Source: Candidatus Nitrotoga arctica (lineage in GTDB: Bacteria > Pseudomonadota > Gammaproteobacteria > Burkholderiales > Gallionellaceae). Taken from it: a stretch of 64,000 bases of DNA. Made by a program: the position numbers and the translations under genes. Below the pieces are notes generated by a model. That model ran no database searches. It saw nothing but the letters and a program-made list of their open reading frames with translations, and had not been told where the DNA came from. Where the stretch lies: the NCBI RefSeq assembly GCF_918378365.1, contig NZ_OU912926.1, forward strand, positions 2,108,001-2,172,000, written 5' to 3'. Within the stretch, counting starts at the first letter, position 1. Each line of letters opens with the position of its first letter. Positions 1 to 7,277 of this stretch are shown piece by piece.

Positions 1-1186
1 TGGAATCTGTAGGCCAGTCTAGGGTACTCATAATAGGATCAGTTTGCATCGACGGTTTCGTTTGCAGTGTTCCAGGGCGGAGAGTACAGTGCCATGCGAT
101 CAGCTCTGGCTGCAACTGAGCACCAGTTAGCCAGGTTAACTCACCCCAAGCCCCGCCGTTTCGAGAAATCACATAGTCTGCCTTTGAAGCCAGATGGTCG
201 GTAATATTCCGCAACTTTCGGAATTCTTGGGTGAACTCGCGTAGCGGTGGAATACCACCCTTTGTGTTGCCAAACTTAATGCCGGGCATCTGTGTATACA
301 TCATGCTAAAACGATCAACAGCATCGACGAACCCCCAAGCATCAATAAAGACGTGAGCGAAAACATCTGGGGTATCATTTGACGCAGGCGGATTCAGCGC
401 CAAATGGGTCAGTGCATCTCTAAGTCGACTGTACGTAACATCCAATATCTCTACGGCATGTCGGATTCCGTCCAAGAAGAATGCTTTCTTCCGCTCGAAA
501 TTGACGGGAATCCGCCTCAGTACCGAGTCACGCCCAAGTAGCAGATACTCCGACCCTCGGATCGGCAAGAGTTGTTCTTCGTCTGGCTGATCTGGTGCGA
601 TCATGGCTTCCTCTGGCATCGATGTATCATGTCGACGATGCATGCCAGACTTCTCCTTCATCACATAGTTCGCGGCATAACCTAATGCATCAAGAACTTC
701 AGTTATGGCAGCGTGAGACATAAGGGATGGATCCACCAACTCATGCACGTAGCGCCATTTTACAAATGGTGCGTCTCCCACGTGCGCTAGCGCCTCCACG
801 AACAACTCAATTCGTCTGTCCGAGGCATCTAGCAACGGTACCTCCGTTTTGTTGCGAAACATCCCAGCAATAAGAGCCTGATGCTCTAGAGGTATTTTTT
901 CCCATAGGTGCCCGAGGCGATGTCCAGACTTGTGCTTTGAAGAAGGCTCTTCGCTCTCGGCTCTCTCCAACATCAAGAAAAACTTGAAAAACAGCTCTAT
1001 AGCAAAGCTGGAACACACAATTGCAGGAAAAGAAAGCTCGGGACGATCTGTCTTTTTGCCATGGCTGCTAATTAGTAAACCAGAATGTGCGTATGCGGTT
1101 GCTATTGCATAAAGCGCCGCGTAGTCCACTTGTGATTCGCCGGGAATTAGTAAGAGTGAGGGAATTGCGGGGTAAGTTGTCATCAT
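1..1186 (-). CDS. HEPN-like protein, C-terminus beyond window
   Basis: An uninterrupted minus-strand frame of 395 codons runs from ATG at 1186 (a second ATG follows directly) off the left edge. Near residues 55-100 it has a helix of the type ELFFKFFLMLE followed by HKSGHRLGHLWEKIP, which resembles the 'ElxlKxLL ... HdlxxLw' pattern of HEPN-domain proteins. Near residues 326-331 lies RNITDH, which fits the R-x4-6-H motif of HEPN ribonucleases. No strong ribosome-binding site is visible. Its position beside restriction-modification remnants suggests a defence role, but the family call is inference and the substrate is unknown. It could also be a non-catalytic helical protein. Confidence 0.55.
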   Translation of the reverse strand, partial: MMTTYPAIPSLLLIPGESQVDYAALYAIATAYAHSGLLISSHGKKTDRPELSFPAIVCSSFAIELFFKFFLMLERAESEEPSSKHKSGHRLGHLWEKIPLEHQALIAGMFRNKTEVPLLDASDRRIELFVEALAHVGDAPFVKWRYVHELVDPSLMSHAAITEVLDALGYAANYVMKEKSGMHRRHDTSMPEEAMIAPDQPDEEQLLPIRGSEYLLLGRDSVLRRIPVNFERKKAFFLDGIRHAVEILDVTYSRLRDALTHLALNPPASNDTPDVFAHVFIDAWGFVDAVDRFSMMYTQMPGIKFGNTKGGIPPLREFTQEFRKLRNITDHLASKADYVISRNGGAWGELTWLTGAQLQPELIAWHCTLRPGTLQTKPSMQTDPIMSTLDWPTDS

Positions 1187-1243
1187 AAAAGCATAGCATC
1201 AACGCCCAACTAATGCCTGTCAACTAGCGACTGCGCGTTTTTT

Positions 1244-1443
1244 CTCACCAACACCTTGGGAGAAGCGTACGAAATAACCGGCCTGCCGCTGTTTACCAAT
1301 GACTGGCAGAAGAAGCTAGCAGCGCCAACCAAGTAAAGGAGGAAATACCAGTGATGGTAGTGCTGGGCAATCTGCCGTACTCCTACGAATCAGAGAATAA
1401 CGGCGCCTGGTTTGCTGGACTGCTGCGCGGCATATCTACGTAA
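1244..1443 (+). pseudogene. Fragment of type ISP-like restriction-modification enzyme
   Basis: Two adjacent frames together read as the conserved stretch of large single-chain restriction/methylation enzymes. TNTLGEAYEITGLPLF (from about 1247) is followed, after a one-base frame change near 1305, by EEASSANQVKEEIPVMVVLG. Family members then carry the catalytic NPPY; here it is NLPY, and a TAA ends the frame at 1441-1443. Everything upstream and downstream of this roughly 65-residue core is missing. It cannot be functional and marks an earlier restriction-modification locus at this site. Confidence 0.6.
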
Positions 1444-1639
1444 TCAGGAGGTGGCAACATGAATCCACTCGTAGCTTTACATTGACATACCCTGCCAGAA
1501 TGAAAAAATTCGCGTTATTTCGGCTAGAGACACGCCCTACAACATCCCCATGGCACAGCGCACCGTTTGATTGCAGATTGAGCTGCTTGTCCGCGCCCAT
1601 ACAGCAAAAGTGTTGGCGCAGGCGCCAATCAGCTAGTAA
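1444..1639 (+). other. Spacer with no assignable gene
   Basis: A good ribosome-binding site (caggaggtggcaac) precedes an ATG near 1459, but that frame closes after a few codons. Around 1505-1560 one plus frame reads KIRVISARDTP, which faintly resembles the IRIISAR motif of BrnT toxins and then stops. This is too short to assign. I see nothing else supported here. Confidence 0.3.
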
Positions 1640-1900
1640 TCAAATGGCAGACAGACGCTCAACCGTGTCCGGGTAGCGCTCAACCATACGGATCAAAATT
1701 GCAGCTTGGGCATTCGGACTGGCTCGGCCTTATTCTCAGTTTTCCAGTGTGCGTTCGTTAGTACGCAGGTATCTGGCGAATACGGTTTGCGACAGGTGCA
1801 ACTTCTCCCGCAGACTGAGCAACTCTTCCGGGGTGATGGTGAGCGCAGGTTTCTTTTCAACTACATGCTGGCGCAAGGTGATCTTGCCTCGCGGTGCCAT
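1640..1900 (-). pseudogene. XRE-family antitoxin, broken by two nonsense codons
   Basis: An 87-codon frame from ATG at 1900 reads as a helix-turn-helix antitoxin of the HigA/NadS type: TPEELLSLREKLHLSQTVFA (residues about 26-45), then RTNERTLEN, then NAQAAILIRMVERYPDTVER. Where family members have ENWEQGRA, the codons for W and Q are TGA and TAA, so translation would end after the recognition helix. Upstream (1901-2000) one frame begins MIVYETS and soon hits stops. It may be the start of the lost toxin partner, but it is too short to call. Nothing else is visible between 1901 and 2068. Confidence 0.6.
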
Positions 1901-2068
1901 TGGGCTATCTGGGCGGCTGATGTATGTCCAGCCATTCCGGCTAGTCAGATCGCGAAACGTTACGAGGTCTCATAGACAATCATTTACAATGGTGCCCCTT
2001 AGTGCCACGTCAGTCACTGAACCTCAGCCGGATACGAGCGGGGGGAAATCACACAGGCAAGATGCTCC

Positions 2069-4825
2069 ATGAATGCAGTAGAAATCGAGGAAGCCATTTC
2101 GGAACTGGCCCTTCAGCCTTTCAATGCGACAGAGTTTCCGTTTGAGTTTCTGGCCGCTTTCGGCAATAAGGACACAGCCCTCAAACGCCTGCGTACTGGC
2201 AACAACAATGCTTCGGATGTGCCTGGTGGCGTGCTCCAGCGCAACAATATCCATATCGCCGTGTGCGAAGGCGGCACCGTGGGTGCTTCCCTCAAGGCCT
2301 TACGCGCCAGCCCCGCCACTACAAAAGCCCGTGCCAAATTCATCCTCGCCACCGACGGGCAGACCCTGGAGGCTGAAGAGTTGACTGGTGGCGAAACCAT
2401 CGCCTGCGCCTACCCCGACTTCCCCAACCATTTCGGCTTCTTCCTGCCGCTGGCCGGTATCTCCACCGTCAAGGAGATCAAGGACAACCCCGTCGATGTG
2501 CGTGCCACGGGCCGCCTGAACAAATTGTATGTCGAACTGCTGCGCGAAAACCCAGACTGGGCCACAGACGAGCGCCGCGCCGACATGAACCATTTCATGG
2601 CCCGGCTCGTGTTCTGCTTCTTTGCAGAAGACACCGACATTTTCAACGGCGATGGCTTGTTCACCCACACCATCGAGCAAATGAGCGAGCGCGATGGCAG
2701 CAACACTCACGAGGTGCTGCAAGCTATCTTCCGCGCCATGAACATCAAGGTCGCCGAGCGCGACTATGCCCAGCCCCATTTGCCGAACTGGGCCAATGGC
2801 TTCCCCTATGTGAACGGCGGCCTGTTTTCCGGCGCGACCGACGTGCCGCGCTTCACCCGCATGGCGCGCACCTACCTGATCCATGCCGGGAATTTGAATT
2901 GGCAACAGATCAACCCGGATATTTTCGGCAGCATGATCCAGGCCGTGGCCGACGACGAAGAGCGTGGCGCATTGGGCATGCACTACACCAGCGTGCCCAA
3001 CATCCTGAAGGTGTTGAACCCCTTGTTCCTGGACGAGCTGCGCGCACAGTTGGCTGAGGCGGGCGATAACAAAATCAAGCTACTGAACCTGCGCAAGCGC
3101 ATGACGCGCATCCGCGTGTTCGACCCGGCCTGTGGTTCGGGCAACTTCCTCGTCATCGCCTACAAGCAGATGCGCGAAATCGAGGCGGAAATCAACCGCC
3201 GCCGGGAAGAGCCGCATTTGGGCAGCGAGATTCCATTGACCAATTTCCGGGGCATTGAGCTGCGCGACTTTCCGGCGGAGATTGCACGCTTGGCGCTCAT
3301 CATTGCCGAGTTCCAGTGCGACGTGCTGTATCGCGGACAAAAGGACGCGCTGGCGGAGTTTTTGCCGCTGGATGCGCAGAACTGGATTGTTTGCGGTAAT
3401 GCACTGCGGCTGGATTGGTTGGGTATTTGCCGACCTACGGGGACAAGTGTGAAGGTGGTCGCGGATGATTTGTTCGGCACACCGCTCGATCAGGCTGAGA
3501 TTGATTTTGCGAATGAAGGGGGTGAGACGTATATCTGTGGCAATCCACCGTATTTGGGTTCCACTTGGCAGAAGGACGAACAGAAGGCGGATTTGCAAGC
3601 CATATTCGCCAACCTCACCAAGAACTGGAAGTCACTGGACTATGTGGCGGGCTGGTTCATGAAGGCCGCCGATTACGGCACCAAGACCAATGTCGCTGCC
3701 GCGTTCGTGTCCACCAACTCCATCTGCCAAGGACAGCAAGTGCCCATTCTTTGGCCGCTGGTTTTCAGCACCGGCAACAAAATTGCGTTTGCGCACACCT
3801 CGTTCAAATGGGCTAATTTGGCCAGTCATAATGCGGGTGTGACGGTGGCAATCGTGGGCATCAGCAACCAAATAGGCAAGCTGCGCAAGATTTTCTCAAT
3901 GAGTGATGACGGTATCTCACTCGTCAAAGAAGTCGAACACATCAATGCCTATTTGGTGCCAAGTATCAATGTTATCGTGGAAAAGGCACCTCGCCCTTTG
4001 GGTGAGTTGACAGAAATGTTACGTGGCAACATGCCATATGATGGTGGCCATTTGCTACTCGCCGGTGATGAAGTCGATGCACTTAGCCTAACACCAGAGC
4101 AACATGCCCGTTTTATTCGCCGTATCTACGGCTCGGCAGAGTTTATTCGTGGTCAGGAACGCTATTGCCTATGGATTGAGGATACCCATCTTGAAGAAGC
4201 GATGCGCATTGCACCAATTCGCCAACGTATTGACGGCGTGCGAACAATGAGGCTAGCGAGCCGAGACAGCGGAGCCAATGAAATGGCTGCGCGGGCACAC
4301 CAGATGAGGGAGATGAATATTGGGCAGAGGCAGACGATTGTTATGCCTTGTGTTTCATCAGAGTCACGCGATTATTTACCTGCGGGAGTCGTTGACGAAA
4401 ACTCAACTGTTACAAATCTCGCTTTCGCCCTCTACGATGCGCCCCTCTGGAATATGGCGTTGATCGCCTCCCGCCTGCATCTGGTCTGGATTGGCACGGT
4501 CTGCGGCAAGCTGGAAACGCGTTATCGCTACTCCAACACCCTCGGCTGGAACACCTTTCCCGTGCCGCTGCTCACCGAACAAAACAAGGCTGACCTGACC
4601 GTCTGCGCCGAGAACATCCTGCTGGCCCGCGAAGTGCACTTCCCCGCCACCATCGCCGACCTGTACGACCCGGACAATATGCCGGGCAACCTGCGCCACG
4701 CCCACGAGCGCAACGATGAAGTGCTGGAGCGCATCTACATCGGCCGCCGTTTCAAAAACGACACCGAGCGGCTGGAAAAACTGTTTGAGCTTTATACCAA
4801 GATGACGGCAAAGGTATCGATATGA
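2069..4825 (+). CDS. MmeI-like class I DNA methyltransferase with target-recognition domain
   Basis: This 918-residue protein is close in size to MmeI-type enzymes. The SAM-binding motif I is FDPACGSGNF at residues 351-360 and the catalytic motif IV is NPPY at about 492-495, giving adenine N6-methyltransferase chemistry. Before them is the family's helical segment (FPYVNGGLF, then GMHYTS around residues 250-330). The last 300 residues should hold target recognition, ending in the helical HERNDEVLERIYIGRRF tail. The first 150 residues do not show the PD-(D/E)XK nuclease of MmeI as I recall it, so cleavage is probably supplied by the helicase and GIY-YIG nuclease downstream. Its stop overlaps the next gene by 4 bp. 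The C-terminus is altered: a second copy of the tail lies at 5925. Confidence 0.8.
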   Translation: MNAVEIEEAISELALQPFNATEFPFEFLAAFGNKDTALKRLRTGNNNASDVPGGVLQRNNIHIAVCEGGTVGASLKALRASPATTKARAKFILATDGQTLEAEELTGGETIACAYPDFPNHFGFFLPLAGISTVKEIKDNPVDVRATGRLNKLYVELLRENPDWATDERRADMNHFMARLVFCFFAEDTDIFNGDGLFTHTIEQMSERDGSNTHEVLQAIFRAMNIKVAERDYAQPHLPNWANGFPYVNGGLFSGATDVPRFTRMARTYLIHAGNLNWQQINPDIFGSMIQAVADDEERGALGMHYTSVPNILKVLNPLFLDELRAQLAEAGDNKIKLLNLRKRMTRIRVFDPACGSGNFLVIAYKQMREIEAEINRRREEPHLGSEIPLTNFRGIELRDFPAEIARLALIIAEFQCDVLYRGQKDALAEFLPLDAQNWIVCGNALRLDWLGICRPTGTSVKVVADDLFGTPLDQAEIDFANEGGETYICGNPPYLGSTWQKDEQKADLQAIFANLTKNWKSLDYVAGWFMKAADYGTKTNVAAAFVSTNSICQGQQVPILWPLVFSTGNKIAFAHTSFKWANLASHNAGVTVAIVGISNQIGKLRKIFSMSDDGISLVKEVEHINAYLVPSINVIVEKAPRPLGELTEMLRGNMPYDGGHLLLAGDEVDALSLTPEQHARFIRRIYGSAEFIRGQERYCLWIEDTHLEEAMRIAPIRQRIDGVRTMRLASRDSGANEMAARAHQMREMNIGQRQTIVMPCVSSESRDYLPAGVVDENSTVTNLAFALYDAPLWNMALIASRLHLVWIGTVCGKLETRYRYSNTLGWNTFPVPLLTEQNKADLTVCAENILLAREVHFPATIADLYDPDNMPGNLRHAHERNDEVLERIYIGRRFKNDTERLEKLFELYTKMTAKVSI
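4703..4805 (+). repeat. Left copy of 103-bp direct repeat (methyltransferase 3' end)
   Basis: It matches 5925-6027 at offset 1222 with only a handful of mismatches, mostly at third codon positions. It encodes HERNDEVLERIYIGRRFKND and the following helix. After the repeat the left copy ends quickly (TAKVSI-stop), while the right copy continues into a basic glycine-rich tail. Confidence 0.85.
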
Positions 4826-5895
4826 CGAATTCTAACCCGCCTGAGAACCTTCATGCTGCCCACGGAGATGCAGGACTAAAACAGAGCCGTGAACTTGCAG
4901 ACAAGATAGATCACTGGCTAGAGCTGTTTAATGTGGAACTATCGCAACAGGAGCTGCCTCTCTCTCAGCGTCCATTTCGGGCGCTCATGATGCTGTTTCG
5001 TGAAGGTGCTATCGAGGTTAAGGCGGGTGAAGAGCGCGTCGATCAACCAACAAACCTCGCAAAAAACTGGGAAGAGCCCTGGTTTCGGGTTCTGTTTGAC
5101 GCCGTAGAATATTGGTATTTTGATAAATACGGCTCACCCGCCATGAAAGCTAAAGGGACGTCCCCTCTTATTGGTGCGGTGATGATTCGAGACATGCCAT
5201 TCATCATCGCTGCTCCTGCTAATAGGACGAGAGTTGAAGAGGAAGGCGAACTTGCCTGGATGTATTTCGAGGAAGGGCTTGGGGAAGGCGAAGAAGCAAC
5301 TTCTTGGATCGTTGGTGGTCCGGATCTTTCAAAACTCAATGATAAGGCTCGTGCGTTAGTTGCTGCCGAGGCAAGGCAGACAGTCGAAGTTTTGCGTTAC
5401 CTTGAGTTCAGGCGTGTGACTTTTCGCTACGATGGCGATCATGAGGTACAAAAGCTGATTCAATCGACGCTGACCTATTTGAAGCAAGCAGCAGAGCGCT
5501 TGGTTTCCTTTCAGACTCCTGAGATAGGCCCTGCTTGGTTTGATTTACAAATGGCCAACGAGGCAGCCCTTAAGGCAGTAATTCGCAAAGAAACCAGATC
5601 GCAAAAGAAAATTCATCCGCTTGATGAATTGCTGAAACTAGCGGGCAAGCACGGCGTGACTTTCGATGCGACCAAACTTTCCACATGGCCTTCTTTCAAG
5701 GACATTAGTGATTGGAGGTACGGACTAGGAAGTCCACCTGGAATCACGGAATTGTACTTTGCTTATCGGCTGACACTTGAGTTGGTCCAAGCCGTTATGA
5801 ATCAGATTACTCCGTCGATACAGCCCGGGTTTGGCATCTTGCTCAGGTATCAACCCTGGAGAACGAAGAATGCGGCTGGAAAATTTCGAGCATGA
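4822..5895 (+). CDS. Unknown 357-residue protein, HEPN-like C-terminal half, inserted in methyltransferase operon
   Basis: The start ATGA overlaps the methyltransferase stop, implying translational coupling. I do not recognise the N-terminal 190 residues, which include an acidic stretch EEGLGEGEEAT. From about residue 230 the sequence (LQMANEAALKAVIRKE, then KKIHPLDELLKLAGKHG and DISDWRYGLG) resembles HEPN-type helical domains, with an A/E-aalKa helix followed by a HpLdeLl helix. No R-x4-6-H motif is present, so any ribonuclease activity is doubtful. The gene lies exactly between the two copies of the methyltransferase 3' end and is AT-richer than its neighbours, so it appears to be an inserted accessory gene. 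Function unknown; defence by context. Confidence 0.55.
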   Translation: MTNSNPPENLHAAHGDAGLKQSRELADKIDHWLELFNVELSQQELPLSQRPFRALMMLFREGAIEVKAGEERVDQPTNLAKNWEEPWFRVLFDAVEYWYFDKYGSPAMKAKGTSPLIGAVMIRDMPFIIAAPANRTRVEEEGELAWMYFEEGLGEGEEATSWIVGGPDLSKLNDKARALVAAEARQTVEVLRYLEFRRVTFRYDGDHEVQKLIQSTLTYLKQAAERLVSFQTPEIGPAWFDLQMANEAALKAVIRKETRSQKKIHPLDELLKLAGKHGVTFDATKLSTWPSFKDISDWRYGLGSPPGITELYFAYRLTLELVQAVMNQITPSIQPGFGILLRYQPWRTKNAAGKFRA

Positions 5896-5924
5896 TAATG
5901 CTACCTAGACTTGAATTATTCACA

Positions 5925-6064
5925 CACGAGCGCAACGACGAAGTGCTGGAGCGCATCTACATCGGCCGCCGTTTCAAGAACGACACCGAGCGGCTGGAAA
6001 AATTGTTTGAGCTTTATACTAAGATGATGGCTGGTTCAGGCAAGCAGGGCAAAGGCCGTAAGTA
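5925..6064 (+). pseudogene. Displaced original C-terminal tail of the methyltransferase
   Basis: This open stretch encodes HERNDEVLERIYIGRRFKND and the LEKLFELYTKM helix, then MAGSGKQGKGRK and a TAG stop. It duplicates the end of the 2069-4825 gene, followed by what looks like the ancestral terminus. It has no start codon of its own. It shows that the 357-residue gene was placed near the 3' end of the methyltransferase and that a truncated copy of the end was rebuilt upstream. Confidence 0.7.
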
Positions 6065-6152
6065 GGGGCGTTGCAAGCAGGGTGGCCACGGCTGGTCAAA
6101 ATAATAGCGTTGTGATACAGTGAATACACGCATTCAACTGGAGACTCTTAAT

Positions 6153-6380
6153 ATGGCAACTTCAATTCGCCTTGCTCCTGAAATCGAGCAAAGGCTTGAT
6201 TACCTCGCCTCCCATACCGGGCGCACCAAGGCGTACTATCTGCGCGAAATCATCGAGCATGGCATCGAGGAAATGGAGGACTATTACCTTGCCGCCGACG
6301 TGCTGGAGCGTGTCCGCAAGGGACAAGAACAGGTGCATTCCGCTGCTGACGTGAGAAAAGACCTTGGCCTGGACAATTGA
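6153..6380 (+). CDS. RelB/ribbon-helix-helix antitoxin
   Basis: A 75-residue protein opening MATSIRLAPEIEQRLDYLAS, the usual ribbon-helix-helix DNA-binding start, followed by GRTKAYYLREIIEHG and a toxin-binding acidic tail (about residues 45-75). I chose ATG at 6153 because ggagac lies about ten bases upstream; an in-frame GTG at 6120 would add eleven poorly conserved residues. The end overlaps the toxin gene by 17 bp. It should neutralise the toxin and repress its own promoter. Confidence 0.8.
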   Translation: MATSIRLAPEIEQRLDYLASHTGRTKAYYLREIIEHGIEEMEDYYLAADVLERVRKGQEQVHSAADVRKDLGLDN

Positions 6381-6630
6381 TTACGCGGAGACGGCCAAAG
6401 CGCAGCTACGCAAGCTGGACAAGCAGACGGCGCGGCGCATCGTTGATTTTATGGATGAGCGGGTCGCCGGACGGGAAAATCCGCGCGACTCAGGCAAAGC
6501 GCTGACCGGCTCGCTGGGTGGTTTCTGGCGTTATCGCGTGCGCGACTGCCGGGTGATTTGCGACATTCAGGACGGTGTATTGCGCGTGCTCGTGGTGCAG
6601 GTTGGCAACCGGCGCGAAATTTACCGATAG
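6364..6630 (+). CDS. RelE/ParE-family toxin
   Basis: An 88-residue protein starting at TTG inside the antitoxin gene. It shows the RelE fold pattern: AWTIDYAETAKAQLRKLDKQ, RIVDFMDERV, then GFWRYRVRDCRVICDI and a C-terminal VVQVGNRREIYR. The two arginine-rich strands and terminal HR/NRREIY motif are typical of ribosome-dependent mRNA interferases. With 6153-6380 it forms a complete, apparently intact type II toxin-antitoxin pair embedded between the methyltransferase and helicase genes, where it may stabilise the island. Confidence 0.82.
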   Translation: MAWTIDYAETAKAQLRKLDKQTARRIVDFMDERVAGRENPRDSGKALTGSLGGFWRYRVRDCRVICDIQDGVLRVLVVQVGNRREIYR

Positions 6631-6638
6631 GGGGATTT

Positions 6639-6827
6639 ATGGAGGCACAGCAGCGTTTGGTCCTGATGACCGGTGTCGAAAAGAACGCAGCAAAGACCGC
6701 GTTCCATGGCTTGGCATTGGCGGGACGTTTTGCTGATTTCCCCCTGCGCGAAGATATCCCGACTTCTGTCGATATTCCGCGTTTGGAGCTACGTCTTAAG
6801 GTTGAGGACAAAAATGAGCATGAATGA
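6639..6827 (+). CDS. Small unknown protein (62 residues)
   Basis: ATG at 6639 follows a run of g (taggggga) that could act as a ribosome-binding site. The product contains GLALAGRFADFPLREDIPTS and a charged tail ending KNEHE. No domain is recognised. It lies 8 bp after the RelE gene and could be the remnant of a larger protein. Coding is plausible from frame and spacing only. Confidence 0.35.
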   Translation: MEAQQRLVLMTGVEKNAAKTAFHGLALAGRFADFPLREDIPTSVDIPRLELRLKVEDKNEHE

Positions 6828-6893
6828 AGCGCCTCCCACCATGAACTCGCCACCTTTCCCAACATGAAGGGGTTTTCGCCGCGCAATCTCAAG
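6828..6893 (+). pseudogene. Scrap of YhcG-type (DUF1016) nuclease
   Basis: Continuing in the frame of the preceding small gene after its TGA, the sequence reads ELATFPNMKGFSPRNLK. This matches the signature of the N-terminal domain of DUF1016/YhcG PD-(D/E)XK nucleases (FPxMKGFSPRNLKYMRxFA). Conservation stops abruptly after NLK. These nucleases often accompany restriction-modification genes, so this is probably a leftover of the same island. Confidence 0.45.
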
Positions 6894-7014
6894 GTTTGGC
6901 CGCCCCTCAAACTTACCGCAAGCGGTTCGTTTTGTCCGCTTCACGGGCAGTTTATTTTGCTGGATTCCCGCCTGCCCCCCGCTTTCGCGAGGGTGACAAG
7001 GAATGGCCGGGCTA
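6894..7014 (+). other. Spacer with degenerate interspersed palindromic repeat
   Basis: Around 6962-7003 lies a degraded copy of a common proteobacterial interspersed repeat (ggattcccgcct ... cgcgagggtgacaaggaat). No gene is supported. Confidence 0.35.
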
Positions 7015-7277
7015 ATGGATTATCCGGATTTAACTCATTGGTCTAGCCACAATGCTGTTCACTTAACCGTTCATAGTGAGCTTGTCGAACCACCAGCTTC
7101 GCAACTGGAGCCCTTCGACAAGCTCAGGGCGAACGGAATTTTTCTAAAGTGAACAATATTGGGTCTAGCCGGATGGGAAATTTGTGCAGCAAGCTGCAGC
7201 ACAATTGCCCCAGCATCGAGCAGATCGAGCGCGAACTGGCAGGCAACGACATAACCACGGAGGACGATACACAGTGA
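7015..7277 (+). pseudogene. Small gene coupled to the helicase, split by a MITE-like insertion
   Basis: If the bases 7049-7161 and one copy of the flanking 9-bp repeat are removed, ATG at 7015 opens a 46-codon frame reading MDYPDLTHWSSRMGNLCSKL, continuing to IEQIERELAGNDITTEDDTQ. Its TGA (7275-7277) overlaps the helicase GTG start, as in translationally coupled operons. In the present sequence the frame runs into the insert and stops at 7150-7152. An internal ATG at 7173 could still give the last 34 residues. The product is unknown. Restoration of a clean frame across the junction is the main evidence. Confidence 0.5.
7040..7170 (+). mobile_element. MITE-like element with terminal inverted repeats and 9-bp target duplication
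   Basis: The 9-mer ggtctagcc occurs at 7040-7048 and again at 7162-7170. Between them, 113 bp begin CAATGCTGTTCACTT (7050) and end AAGTGAACAATATTG (7161); these are inverted repeats matching 13 of 15 bases. Internally a second inverted pair, ccgttc...gagcttgtcgaa (7067-7090) and ttcgacaagctc...gaacgg (7111-7136), forms a long hairpin of the common GAGCTTGTCGAA type. It has no coding capacity, so it would be moved in trans. It disrupts the small gene ahead of the helicase. Confidence 0.6.

Noticed and set aside
1505..1560. BrnT toxin remnant
   Set aside because: Only the seven-residue IRVISAR resembles the family; too short to distinguish from chance.
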